From the NCBI RefSeq assembly GCF_003208435.1, contig NZ_QKMF01000007.1, positions 124,001-188,000 of the forward strand: 64,000 nucleotides of DNA, given 5' to 3'. The DNA is from Pelagimonas varians. GTDB lineage: Bacteria > Pseudomonadota > Alphaproteobacteria > Rhodobacterales > Rhodobacteraceae. Made by a program: the position numbers and the translations under genes. Of the stretch, positions 8,508 through 17,049 are shown piece by piece; position 1 is the stretch's first letter; each line of letters opens with the position of its first letter. The notes beneath the pieces are model-generated. The model made no database searches. It worked only from the letters and a program-made list of their open reading frames with translations, and had not been told where the DNA came from.

Positions 8508-9367
8508 AGCACTTTCCCCGTATTGGCACCACCCTCGCTTGGGCGAATGAAGGGGGTTTCTGGCGGCGGAATATGCGGACAGCCACGGAAGTTCGCGGCA
8601 TTGTTGAACACCGTGTGGCATGTGTCGATCGACCCATCACAACCGCGTTGCAGTTCAAACGCATCGCCCGGCTCAACCACTGCCGCTGGCGCTTCGACCA
8701 TGACCAACTCACCCGAGCGATGATCCAGCACATCACGGATCAGGCCTGAGTTGGCCCCGCTGGTCCAGGTCAATTGGCCTCGGGAGAAAGTGCCATCGCT
8801 ATGGCTATCCAACCCGCTGATCGTGAGCCGGCGCGCCCCATTTCGCATGACAACTTGCCCCGCTGCCGGTGCGCCCAAAACCACGCCGCACTTCGTATCC
8901 CCCAACACCGCATCACATTTGGGCTGGAATATCCGGCCAACCGGCTGCTGCAGTTCATGTGCCAGCGATCGCATTTCAGCTTCAAAACTTTGCGTGCCAC
9001 GGCGCAGCTCTCCAATCGCGCCAAGCCGCGCCAAATAGCGCTGATCCGGATTGGCCCAATTGACCCGCCAAATCTCAACTTCGGCCCCATCCCAAAGACC
9101 GGCGCGAATATCCTCTTCACGGATCCGATCCGAACTGATCGCCCCTTCAGCCGCGTGGCTATCCACTTCCAGCCCAGTGCCCTCGCGCAACTCGGTTGGT
9201 GCAAACCCCGACTGCGGCTCATAGCTGACACCATCAAAGCTGATCTCTTCATCGAAATTGGTGAAACCAAAGGTGGTTCCGTTTTGAAGCGCCACCCGCC
9301 AGCACACGCACATTGTCGTTGCGCGCCCATCGAGGTGTTGCTGCAGATCATTTGGCAAAGACATCAA
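8504..9367 (-). CDS. DUF2163 baseplate/tail protein (GTA g13-like)
   Basis: 287-residue protein with the features of the DUF2163/phage_BR0599 family: N-terminal 'ATTMCVCWRVALQNGTTFGFTNFDEEISFDG', a central 'RGTQSFEAEMRSLAHELQQPVGRIFQPKCDAVLGDTKC' block and a Cys-rich C-terminus ('GCDGSIDTCHTVFNNAANFRGCPHIPP'). In GTA this protein forms part of the distal tail. The conserved cysteines may bind a metal cluster, as proposed for GTA baseplate subunits. Starts overlap the upstream stop (9364-9367). Confidence 0.88.
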   Translation of the reverse strand: MMSLPNDLQQHLDGRATTMCVCWRVALQNGTTFGFTNFDEEISFDGVSYEPQSGFAPTELREGTGLEVDSHAAEGAISSDRIREEDIRAGLWDGAEVEIWRVNWANPDQRYLARLGAIGELRRGTQSFEAEMRSLAHELQQPVGRIFQPKCDAVLGDTKCGVVLGAPAAGQVVMRNGARRLTISGLDSHSDGTFSRGQLTWTSGANSGLIRDVLDHRSGELVMVEAPAAVVEPGDAFELQRGCDGSIDTCHTVFNNAANFRGCPHIPPPETPFIRPSEGGANTGKVL

Positions 9368-9990
9368 ACACGCACCTCGATCAGTTGAATGCTGGTCACA
9401 GCACCGCGGGACATCGACAAGAAATCCATCGGCAAGCCCGCGACATCAAAACGAACCGGAACGTCAAACAAAAAGCCCGCGGTGATCTCGGCACCAACGC
9501 CTGGCGCGACATCAAACAAGACGGCACATTCGGATTCATCAAACGACCAGCCGCTGACCTGGACGCCATCAACACCAACAAGGATGGAGCCAATCACAGG
9601 TTTGGAAATCCGGCGATCCCAATGCGCCCATTGATCGCCGTAGCGTTTCCACAATGGAAAGGACCGACGCACCCCATCACCCTGCCCCAAAGATTGATCC
9701 GCAAAAGTAATTTGATCCAAAGGCGGGCAAGATTTGTAGTCACTCAAATCGCGAAACCGGAACCCATACAGCTCCCCGCCTCGCGCTTCCCAAAAGGCTT
9801 TCAACACATGCAGCTCATTGAAATCCCGCCCAACCATCGAGATCGAAAACTTGTGCCGGCTGTTTTTCCACGTGGCGTTGCGATGCTCATATCCGTTTGA
9901 CTGCTCAACAATCGTTGTGCGCCGCTCTGGCCCACCAACCGCACCGCGAGAGAACTTGGCAGGCAAAGACACATCATGAAAATCGCTCAT
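9364..9990 (-). CDS. DUF2460 distal tail protein (GTA g12-like)
   Basis: 208-residue protein beginning 'MSDFHDVSLPAKFSRGAVGGPERRTTIVEQSNGYEHRN' and containing 'FEARGGELYGFRFRDLSDYKS'-like text, the hallmark of DUF2460 (TIGR02217). This family forms the distal tail ring in GTA and related siphoviruses. It overlaps both neighbours by 4 bp, between the tape measure and DUF2163 genes. Sequence and position agree, so the assignment is firm. Confidence 0.9.
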   Translation of the reverse strand: MSDFHDVSLPAKFSRGAVGGPERRTTIVEQSNGYEHRNATWKNSRHKFSISMVGRDFNELHVLKAFWEARGGELYGFRFRDLSDYKSCPPLDQITFADQSLGQGDGVRRSFPLWKRYGDQWAHWDRRISKPVIGSILVGVDGVQVSGWSFDESECAVLFDVAPGVGAEITAGFLFDVPVRFDVAGLPMDFLSMSRGAVTSIQLIEVRV

Positions 9991-12617
9991 CTTGTACGCC
10001 CCGCAACACCCATGGCGCGTGACATATCACTGGCGATCTGCGCTTGGCTGCGCTGGAACCCCTGCACATCCGGCGTTTGGACATTCATCACGATATTGAC
10101 GGGCGCGGCTGCGGTTTTGCCCGCCGTCTGCATTTGATGATTTGCAATGATGGTGCCCGATACCTTGGGCACAAACAGCTCGGGCCCCTTTTCGCCAACC
10201 ACATAACGACCACCCGATTTGACCGGCCCACCAGAGGCACGAGCGCCGTCAATCAATCCCCCCAAGCCGCCCAAAATCCCGTTGAAGCCGCCACCAAAGA
10301 TGTCACCCAGCGGTCCTTTACCAAAGAGCGCGTATTGAATGGCGGCTTTTTTCATCCAGTTCAGGAAGTTCTGGACCGCATCCGAGCCGCCATCAAAAGC
10401 ATCAACAATGGCATCCTCAAACCGCTCATTCAGCGCATTCAACGCCTCTTGTCGGTCTTTTGCCTCCTCATATTCCTCGGTGAGCTTGGCCATTGCCGCG
10501 GCCTGTTTGTCGATCGCATCGCGCAGGGTTTCACCGGTTGCAGCGCTGCGCTGATCGAAATCAAGACCATGTTCTTTCGCTTCATCGAGCAGCTGATACT
10601 TCAAGGTCAGCTCGGCGATTTGGGCATCTGTCTTGCCCAAAAGCTCAATCCGACGCTGCAAGGCCTCGATCTCTTTTTGTGCTGTTTCAAGAACACCTTG
10701 CGGCGTCGCCTTGTCAGTGCCGGAACCACCACCACCGCGTTTGGACCCGCCACCTCCGCCACGCCGCGATGTAGTGCGCGCGCCAGAATTGTAGGTACGT
10801 TTGAAGACGATATCATCGCGACGAATGCCATTTGGCAGGAACTCTTCACGCGTATCTTGAACAGCCCCATCCGGACCGCGCGCGATCTTGGCAGCGCGCT
10901 GCGCGGCCATCGCTTTGGCCGCATCCCAAGCAGCCGTTGCTACATCAGCCATGGATGCGTGCAACTGATTGGCGATGATCAACAGGCCCTCTGCGCCACC
11001 TTTGGCCGCAACAAAGGCGTTGTGCAAATCCTCAACCGTCATCTGCGAGCGATCAAGTTCTACCTGCATTTCTGTGGCGGCATCCCCAATGCGCTGCGTT
11101 TCGCGGTACAAAGCACGCGCCGCCGGCGTCATGTCTTTGTAGGCCCCAAATGCGGCTTCGAGCCTCTCCAGAAGAACCTGCGCAGCATCAGCTTGTGCCA
11201 TAGCGCCATCAGCTTGCTTCAAAGCCGCAAAGGCACTTGTGAGGCCAACTGCTTCTGTCTCACTAACCTTCAAAGATTTGGCGAGGTCTTTGATCTGTTC
11301 TTGCAAACGAAGAAGGCCCAGACGTTCATCTTCGAGGTCCCCCAATAGCTGTTGATCGCGCCCAACCTTTGAGGCTTCCTCGGCAATATTTTGAACAACC
11401 TCACGGTACCGCTGTTCCAACTGCGCAAGGCTTTCAAACTGCGCCGCAAAACTCAGGTCCCCGCCAAAGGCTTTGGAAATCAATTCTCCGATCGAGGCAC
11501 CCAGACTTTCGATCGCGTCGGTTTCTGCGATGACGCGCAGCGCCTCTGCAAATTCGCGCGCTGCCTCAGTGGCACGGCCATATTTCTCGGCCAGTTCTTG
11601 CGTCGGAACCAAAGCCCCATCCGTTGCTGCGCGATAGGCATTCATCGCCTCGGTCAACTGATCAGCCTTTTCCTGCAGGCTTTTGGTGGCCTTGCCTTGC
11701 GACATAAATATCGCCGCCATCGGTGCCCCAATGGCCACAATCACACCAAGCGCGGGGCCCAATACCCCCAGCGCTCCACCGAGCGCACCAAAGCCGCCCA
11801 AGACCTGCGGGATTTGTTGCCCGGCAATGCGCATCGCATTGGTGCCCATTTCCCATTGCACCGCCATATCACCGAGCTGGCTTGCGGTGTTTTGGAACAC
11901 AAACCGCCCCTGGCGGCTGATATTGATCGCGCCGGCCATGCCGGTCTGGGCGCGGTGGGCGCTATTGGCGACATTGCCCTGAGCAATTTTGACCGCATCA
12001 AATTCGGCCCGCAAAAGCTTCAAGGCTTGCTTGTGTTGCACGGTGGAAATTGCACCATCCCGGAAGGCCTTACATAGCTGGCGCTCGCCCTCTTTTAATC
12101 GCAGCGTTGCGGCAAACATCGGGTCCATGGATGCGCGAAGCCGCTCATATCCCAAACGCTGGCGGTCAAGTTCAGCCGTGAAGACATCCGCCGAGGATTG
12201 TGCCGATTTCGGTTTGGCCGCCGCCGCTGCACTTTTGGCCACCTCATCATATTTCGCCTGAAGCAAAGCCAGACCTCGAGCGCGTTCTGCACTGCTGATC
12301 TCCCCCAACCGCATCGCGGCGCTCAGCTCACGCTCCCCCTCGGCCAGTTTGACACCTGCGGCATGGACCGGATCCATTGAACCAATCAGCCGATCATACC
12401 CGGCCCGACGCCGCTTCATGTCAGCTTCAAAGACCGCTGCCGAGGCCTTGGCAAACTTGCGCGAATTTTGCGCAATGTCCGCATTGGCCCGGTTGAACGA
12501 GCGGCTAAGATCGGTTGCTGTCTCCCGACCCGCTTTGCGCGCCTGCCGTTGGCTGGCGATGAATTTGGAGGAATTGCCCTCAAGATCAACTCTGAGTTTT
12601 TCGCGTGATGCTGACAT
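9987..12617 (-). CDS. Tail tape measure protein
   Basis: 876-residue protein. Residues 1-210 are highly charged and helical, with an internal repeat (three similar units around 'FEADMKRRRAGYDRLIGSMDPVHAAGVKLAEGERELSAAMRLG'-type text); residues about 255-310 contain a hydrophobic Gly/Ala-rich membrane-like region ('GGFGALGGALGVLGPALGVIVAIGAPMAAIF'); the rest is coiled coil ending in a Gly-rich section. These are the classic tape-measure features. I chose the ATG at 12617 (MSASREKL), 5 bp after the chaperone stop. Length fixes tail length, which predicts a tail of roughly GTA-to-lambda scale. Confidence 0.92.
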   Translation of the reverse strand: MSASREKLRVDLEGNSSKFIASQRQARKAGRETATDLSRSFNRANADIAQNSRKFAKASAAVFEADMKRRRAGYDRLIGSMDPVHAAGVKLAEGERELSAAMRLGEISSAERARGLALLQAKYDEVAKSAAAAAKPKSAQSSADVFTAELDRQRLGYERLRASMDPMFAATLRLKEGERQLCKAFRDGAISTVQHKQALKLLRAEFDAVKIAQGNVANSAHRAQTGMAGAINISRQGRFVFQNTASQLGDMAVQWEMGTNAMRIAGQQIPQVLGGFGALGGALGVLGPALGVIVAIGAPMAAIFMSQGKATKSLQEKADQLTEAMNAYRAATDGALVPTQELAEKYGRATEAAREFAEALRVIAETDAIESLGASIGELISKAFGGDLSFAAQFESLAQLEQRYREVVQNIAEEASKVGRDQQLLGDLEDERLGLLRLQEQIKDLAKSLKVSETEAVGLTSAFAALKQADGAMAQADAAQVLLERLEAAFGAYKDMTPAARALYRETQRIGDAATEMQVELDRSQMTVEDLHNAFVAAKGGAEGLLIIANQLHASMADVATAAWDAAKAMAAQRAAKIARGPDGAVQDTREEFLPNGIRRDDIVFKRTYNSGARTTSRRGGGGGSKRGGGGSGTDKATPQGVLETAQKEIEALQRRIELLGKTDAQIAELTLKYQLLDEAKEHGLDFDQRSAATGETLRDAIDKQAAAMAKLTEEYEEAKDRQEALNALNERFEDAIVDAFDGGSDAVQNFLNWMKKAAIQYALFGKGPLGDIFGGGFNGILGGLGGLIDGARASGGPVKSGGRYVVGEKGPELFVPKVSGTIIANHQMQTAGKTAAAPVNIVMNVQTPDVQGFQRSQAQIASDMSRAMGVAGRTR

Positions 12618-12622
12618 GCCCG

Positions 12623-13144
12623 CTACCCCTGCCGATCTTCCCAATCGCGCAGCATGTCGGCGAATTCATCCTCGGAGGGAGGCTGCACGTCTTTGCCGCC
12701 AGCCGCGCGGATCAGTGCCACAAAATCTGCGTAGCGCATCTCGCGCACCTGATCTGGCGAGAGACCCACTTGGGCAAAGGAATGAAACAAAGCCCCCTTG
12801 TCGATTGTTTGATCTAGGTCCCCATCTGGCGTGGTGTCATCGGGTGCAATCCCCGACATCGCTTGCAAAATCACATCCGTCGCCACAGCCGCGAGTTCCA
12901 TCAACGGTTTGGAATTCATCTGCTTTTCGACCAAAGGTTTGGCGTCTACCGCCTTCATGCCGCCGCCTACAAGCCCACGCAGCAACACGTTCATCACGTC
13001 AGACGCGAAGTAAGATGTGGTGGCAAAGCGTTGGTACAAAACGCCCATTCCAGTGCCACATGCCTCTTCGAGATCGATAAATTCACCGAGGCGAAGGCGA
13101 AACCCGCGCTCCGCCCCGGCAAAATCCAAAATCAGAACATCCAT
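12623..13144 (-). CDS. Tail assembly chaperone, apparent fusion of GTA g10- and g10.1-like parts
   Basis: 173-residue protein between the tail tube and tape measure genes, the position of tail assembly chaperones. Residues 1-100 resemble GTA-gp10 ('GFRLRLGEFIDLEEACGTGMGVLYQRFATTSYFASDV'), and residues about 130-155 ('AQVGLSPDQVREMRYADFVALIRAAGG') resemble the short second chaperone (DUF2376/TAC type). In GTA these are two genes, and in lambda G/GT are linked by a programmed frameshift; here both lie in one frame. The ATG at 13144 shares a base with the upstream TGA; an ATG at 13162 is an alternative. Confidence 0.8.
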   Translation of the reverse strand: MDVLILDFAGAERGFRLRLGEFIDLEEACGTGMGVLYQRFATTSYFASDVMNVLLRGLVGGGMKAVDAKPLVEKQMNSKPLMELAAVATDVILQAMSGIAPDDTTPDGDLDQTIDKGALFHSFAQVGLSPDQVREMRYADFVALIRAAGGKDVQPPSEDEFADMLRDWEDRQG

Positions 13145-13587
13145 CACGATGCTGGTGTCCAAATCCGTTGATCGGCACCAACAATGGTTGCGGAAAACGT
13201 CATGGTCGACTTGCCTTCGGCCCCGATTTCGAAGTCCTGCAGAATGGCAGGCAGGCTGTAATACCCTCCGGCAAGAATGATCGTGTTGTTGATCTCAACG
13301 CGGATATTTTTGGTCGCGCCGCCGTCTGACCACGCTCGGTAGGCCTCAAAGCTTTCAACTGACACCCGACCCGAAATGCTAATTTCGGTATCTTGGCTTT
13401 CGACCCAGCGACGCACTGCAGCCATCGCATTAAGAGGATCATTGCAATCAAGCGTGACTTCTTCGCCAGTATTGTTGGTGAACTTGACCGAGCGGGCATT
13501 GGCCCCGCATGGAAAAGCAAAGGTTTCGGTGGCTGCGCCATCACCAAGAAGGATCAGCAAGTGATTGCTCAACGTTGGTCCAGACAT
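13144..13587 (-). CDS. Major tail (tube) protein, TP901-1/GTA g9 type
   Basis: 147-residue protein with the look of the TP901-1-family major tail protein: 'MSGPTLSNHLLILLGDG' start, 'EEVTLDCNDPLNAMAAVRRWVESQDTEISISGRV' and the closing 'LPAILQDFEIGAEGKSTMTFSATIVG'. It would polymerise into hexameric rings of the tail tube. It lies between a tail terminator-like gene and the assembly chaperone, as in GTA. Confidence 0.88.
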   Translation of the reverse strand: MSGPTLSNHLLILLGDGAATETFAFPCGANARSVKFTNNTGEEVTLDCNDPLNAMAAVRRWVESQDTEISISGRVSVESFEAYRAWSDGGATKNIRVEINNTIILAGGYYSLPAILQDFEIGAEGKSTMTFSATIVGADQRIWTPAS

Positions 13588-13588
13588 T

Positions 13589-13753
13589 TCAGCTCTCCTG
13601 TTTCAAAGGTTTTGTAGGGTCGACGGCAATGCCATCTTTGATGAGCGCCAAGGCCTTGACCTTGGGCAGGTCTTCGGTTGCGCCCTTGCGAAACGCCTTC
13701 ACCACCGCCGGTGTCACCCGCCAATCGTGGTCTTCGTGAAACCGAACTTTCAT
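13589..13753 (-). CDS. Small conserved phage protein
   Basis: 54-residue hydrophilic protein (MKVRFHEDHDWRVTPAVVKAFRKG...) 1 bp upstream of the tail tube gene. The ATG at 13753 has an upstream AGGAGG (about 13759-13764), making it better than the ATG at 13783. No fold or function recognised; short basic proteins of this type are common between tail terminator and tail tube genes in alphaproteobacterial phages. Confidence 0.6.
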   Translation of the reverse strand: MKVRFHEDHDWRVTPAVVKAFRKGATEDLPKVKALALIKDGIAVDPTKPLKQES

Positions 13754-13789
13754 GCTGGCCTCCTCTTTTGAGATTGAAGTCACACCAGA

Positions 13790-14197
13790 TCAGCCGGTGC
13801 TGTGGATGACGCGGAATGTCAGATCGACTTGCCCAAATCGGGTGCCGCCGGCGCGCAGCACCTCGCTTTCGGTCAGCTCGTGAAACGCCTCAAGCCCGGC
13901 CGCTTCCAGAATTGGCAGGACCAGCGCTTCGATCGCCTCTTCGTCATCGTCGAATTGATCTTCGAGATCATCGCCCCCTTTGCGGCGCAGTGAGATCGTC
14001 ACCAATGTTGTGCGATCGACCACGTCAAAGGCCGCCCGGCTGCTTTGTTTGCGCGGAGTGCGCACCACAAAAAACGGCAACCCGTCCGCATCAAAATCAC
14101 GCGGAAACCCGATATTGTCGTCAAAATTCGCGAACCGAGCATGGGTTGAAATTGCCGCACGCAAATCACTGCGAAGCTGCTTTTGAAACCCACTCAT
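13790..14197 (-). CDS. Tail terminator/minor tail protein (lambda gpU or GTA g8 position)
   Basis: 135-residue protein starting 'MSGFQKQLRSDLRAAISTHARFANFDD', with an acidic middle ('GGDDLEDQFDDDEEAIEAL') and the end 'GTRFGQVDLTFRVIHSTG'. Size and location between the head-tail joining gene and the tail tube fit a tail terminator. It overlaps the joining gene by 4 bp (ATGA). The role is inferred from position; the sequence alone is only weakly diagnostic. Confidence 0.7.
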   Translation of the reverse strand: MSGFQKQLRSDLRAAISTHARFANFDDNIGFPRDFDADGLPFFVVRTPRKQSSRAAFDVVDRTTLVTISLRRKGGDDLEDQFDDDEEAIEALVLPILEAAGLEAFHELTESEVLRAGGTRFGQVDLTFRVIHSTG

Positions 14198-14523
14198 AGG
14201 AAAGCCTCTTCGAGCTGGATGTAGACAAAGGCATCCTCGGCCGGGTTGCCATTGGTCAGATGTTTGGCAACAACCGCGTAAGATTGCGCGCCGGGCGGAT
14301 GCACCAGATCATCTTTGGCCAGCGCCTGAGCATCTTGTTTGAGCATGCGCAGAGTGGGTGAAATGATCAGGAACTCTCGGCCATCATCATCAGCAACGCT
14401 GACGGGATCACGCCGAAACACCGCCTGAACGATGTCCACGCCGGATGCTGCAGTTTCGATCTGAACCGGATCGCCAAACACATCGTTCAGCAATCCGGAT
14501 AGGCCTTCAAACAAGCTCGACAT
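14194..14523 (-). CDS. Head-tail joining protein (lambda gpFII-like position)
   Basis: 109-residue protein (MSSLFEGLSGLLNDVFGDPVQIE...), located between the decoration protein and the tail terminator. It has the length and beta-rich composition of lambda FII-like head-tail connectors ('FRRDPVSVADDDGREFLIISPTLRMLKQDA'). Identification is by synteny and general character. Confidence 0.65.
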   Translation of the reverse strand: MSSLFEGLSGLLNDVFGDPVQIETAASGVDIVQAVFRRDPVSVADDDGREFLIISPTLRMLKQDAQALAKDDLVHPPGAQSYAVVAKHLTNGNPAEDAFVYIQLEEAFL

Positions 14524-14526
14524 GAC

Positions 14527-14859
14527 CTAGCGGATCACCCCATCAAGAAGCACACGGCCTGTGTCAGATGGGTTGTTTGCAACCGCGGTTGCCGCGCCTA
14601 TCAGTGTGTTGCCACTGGCCGCGGTGGTGCAACGAAAGTTGGTGTTGTCCCAATAGATTTTGGCCCCTCGGGTCCAAGCCTGAGCGCTGGATTTAGCCAG
14701 TTCAAAAACACCGTGACGAATGAGGACCGTGTCCTCGCCGCTTTGAGCCGCAGCTTGCGCAACACCAAAGATGTCGCCAACCAGCGCACCTTCTCCGGAT
14801 TTCAAAATGCGGGGGGCAGCCAGGGTCAGATGTCCCCCCGGTTGAATGTAGTTCTTCAT
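14527..14859 (-). CDS. DUF2190 capsid decoration protein
   Basis: 110-residue protein beginning 'MKNYIQPGGHLTLAAPRILKSGEGALVGDIFGVAQAAA' and ending 'NPSDTGRVLLDGVIR', the DUF2190 signature. These proteins decorate or stabilise the capsid and are found next to ClpP-capsid genes in lambda-like phages, as here. The 93 bp upstream of it to the capsid stop hold no gene. Confidence 0.85.
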   Translation of the reverse strand: MKNYIQPGGHLTLAAPRILKSGEGALVGDIFGVAQAAAQSGEDTVLIRHGVFELAKSSAQAWTRGAKIYWDNTNFRCTTAASGNTLIGAATAVANNPSDTGRVLLDGVIR

Positions 14860-14952
14860 GTCAAATCTCCTGACATCAGTGGGTTAGAACGACAAAGGGC
14901 GGCACCGAGCCGCCCCTTTGTCCTTGGTTTTCAAGTCAGATTACTGGCCCAA

Positions 14953-17049
14953 TTATTGTCCGGGGTTCTTGTAAACACCGCGGTGCTCGGTTGCCGCCGC
15001 CCCAAAGATATGGCGCGCATTCATCGTCACCTTGTCTGGGTTCATCCCCTCAATCGTGCGCACTGTTGGCGCTTCGTAGCCTTCGAGATTGGCAACCGAG
15101 ATCGGTGGCAGGTCTGAACTGATCAAATACCACGCCGTGTCAGACCCGCCGGTCACAGCCGCACCGATATTGGGCACCACATGAGGCGTCAGGCTGCGCC
15201 GATAGGGGTTCACATCATCACCCTTGGCCGGAGTGATATCAGAGGTGAACTTCAGCGCGACGGTTTCCAAAGCATCCGGAACCAGCAGAATATTGGGGGT
15301 GATATTCAAGAAATCCTCTTCGTCTTTGGAGCCAAAGGCCGTTTGCCGCCACATGGATTTGCGCCCGGCTCCAACCGAACTCACCGACAAAGCACTGCCC
15401 GACGAGGCGAGGTTCTTGTGATCAGCATGGAACAAGGCGGTGCCATCGGATTTCAAAGCCGCGTTAGAGCGGATCAACTTCCAAACCATCGAAGCTTCCA
15501 TCATCCGCGCCGCCATGGCGAACTCGCGCGGGATCCGGCCAAAGGCCCCCATGTCATCATTGACCACGGCCTCAAAAGTCAGGCTGATCGTGCGGCCGCG
15601 GCGCTCGATCGTCAGACCTTCGGCTTCGTCTTTCAGAGTGGCTTCTTCATACTCGCCGTTTTCTTTGACGGTCTTGAGCTGGAAATCACCGCCAAAGCGC
15701 ACGTTGTGCAGCTCGCGAAAATCACTGGCTGACAAGGGTGTGCCGGTCACGACATCCCAACCTGCGCCGCGACGATCATATTCCGCAATCAAAGAGCGGT
15801 TCATGACTTCGGTGGTGATATACGCAAAGTCACTGACCCCATGCGCACCGCCCATCATCGAGGTCGCGCGCATGCCCGTGGCAATCTGCTGGTTGATGTT
15901 AAAGCCGCGGGATCCGCCAAGTTCCATGGCCAAACCGCGCACGCTCATGCCGCGAAACTGCTCCCCCGGCCCGGAAAAGTCACGCATCATCGCTTGGATC
16001 ATACCTTCCATTCGGGTGTCGACCTCATCGCAGGTGATGCGTGCCGGGCTGTCCGACCCCGGTGCAATTGGTTGTTCTGCCGCGGCCATCACCGCCATCA
16101 ACCGATTGCCAGCGCTTTCCGCGGGTGTGCCTTCGTTGATCAGCACATCAACCTGCGCTTCACTCAACTGGCCCGCGGCCATGAAGGGGCGTGCCATCTC
16201 GCGAATGCTGTTTTGGCGGGTGCGTTCCATCGTTGCGCCGCGCTGTTCAGCTGCGGTTGTATCACCTGCTGACATGGTCACGGCCGCGGGTTGCGGCTGG
16301 GTGGTTGGCGTTTCAACCGCCGGGTTTTCTTCTGGCATAGGTGCCTCCTGAGTTGCGGCCATGCTGGCCTGTTGGTGAGCCGCAGGTGCGGACGGTTTCG
16401 ACACAGGCGCTTGGCCTGAAGCGGAGAAATGGGTGAGGCAGCGCTGCATGGCTTGGCGCGACAAGCTGTGCATGGATTGCGCCGTGCTCAAGGCCTCTGA
16501 ACTGTCGTCGGATTCCGCGCCGGCCAAGCCATCGGCAAACCCGCGGCTCACAGCGTCAGCGCCGCCAAGCCAGGTTTCGACAGCCATCATTTGCGCGACG
16601 GTTTCAGACGGTTGCCCCGATCGGCTGGCATAGACCTGGGCATATGTTGCAGCCAACGTATCCAACCGATCGGCTTCTTGGCGCAGGTCATCTGCTCCGC
16701 CAAACAAACGTGTCGATGGGTCGTGGATCATGATAAATGACCCCTCAGAAATCTCGATGCGGTGCGCGCCCATGATCAGCAAAGACGCAGCGCTCGCCGC
16801 AACTCCACCAACAATCGCAGTGACTTGACCGGTATGAGCCGCCAAGGCGACCCGGATCGCTTCCCCCTCAAAGGGATCGCCGCCACCTGAGTTGACCCGC
16901 ACAGTGACATCGCCAGAAAACTCAGCCAGCGCTTCGCGCACCATCCGGGCCGAGAAGCATCCGCCATCCATCCACTGGCACCAATCATGTTCAAGCACAT
17001 GGCCCTCAAGGATGATTTCATCGTTTAGGATCAGGTCAGTCCCGTTCAT
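14953..17049 (-). CDS. Fused ClpP-type prohead protease and major capsid protein
   Basis: 698-residue protein. Residues 1-210 are a ClpP/S14-type protease: 'VNSGGGDPFEGEAI', catalytic Ser86 in 'GVAASAASLLIMGAH', His109 in 'FIMIHDPS'. After a Pro/Ala/Gln-rich linker (about 255-320) follows a capsid-like domain ending 'TMNARHIFGAAATEHRGVYKNPGQ', with 'LFHADHKNLA' typical of this capsid group. Protease self-release during head maturation is the known logic of such fusions. I chose the ATG at 17049, which overlaps the portal stop by 14 bp; the frame stays open upstream to 17232 inside the portal gene. Confidence 0.88.
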   Translation of the reverse strand: MNGTDLILNDEIILEGHVLEHDWCQWMDGGCFSARMVREALAEFSGDVTVRVNSGGGDPFEGEAIRVALAAHTGQVTAIVGGVAASAASLLIMGAHRIEISEGSFIMIHDPSTRLFGGADDLRQEADRLDTLAATYAQVYASRSGQPSETVAQMMAVETWLGGADAVSRGFADGLAGAESDDSSEALSTAQSMHSLSRQAMQRCLTHFSASGQAPVSKPSAPAAHQQASMAATQEAPMPEENPAVETPTTQPQPAAVTMSAGDTTAAEQRGATMERTRQNSIREMARPFMAAGQLSEAQVDVLINEGTPAESAGNRLMAVMAAAEQPIAPGSDSPARITCDEVDTRMEGMIQAMMRDFSGPGEQFRGMSVRGLAMELGGSRGFNINQQIATGMRATSMMGGAHGVSDFAYITTEVMNRSLIAEYDRRGAGWDVVTGTPLSASDFRELHNVRFGGDFQLKTVKENGEYEEATLKDEAEGLTIERRGRTISLTFEAVVNDDMGAFGRIPREFAMAARMMEASMVWKLIRSNAALKSDGTALFHADHKNLASSGSALSVSSVGAGRKSMWRQTAFGSKDEEDFLNITPNILLVPDALETVALKFTSDITPAKGDDVNPYRRSLTPHVVPNIGAAVTGGSDTAWYLISSDLPPISVANLEGYEAPTVRTIEGMNPDKVTMNARHIFGAAATEHRGVYKNPGQ

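Noticed and set aside
10044-11348. Plus-strand frame (434 codons) opposite the tape measure gene
   Set aside because: Antisense shadow; the tape measure protein on the other strand has clear features.
15440-16351. Plus-strand frame (303 codons) opposite the protease-capsid gene
   Set aside because: Antisense shadow of a recognised structural gene.
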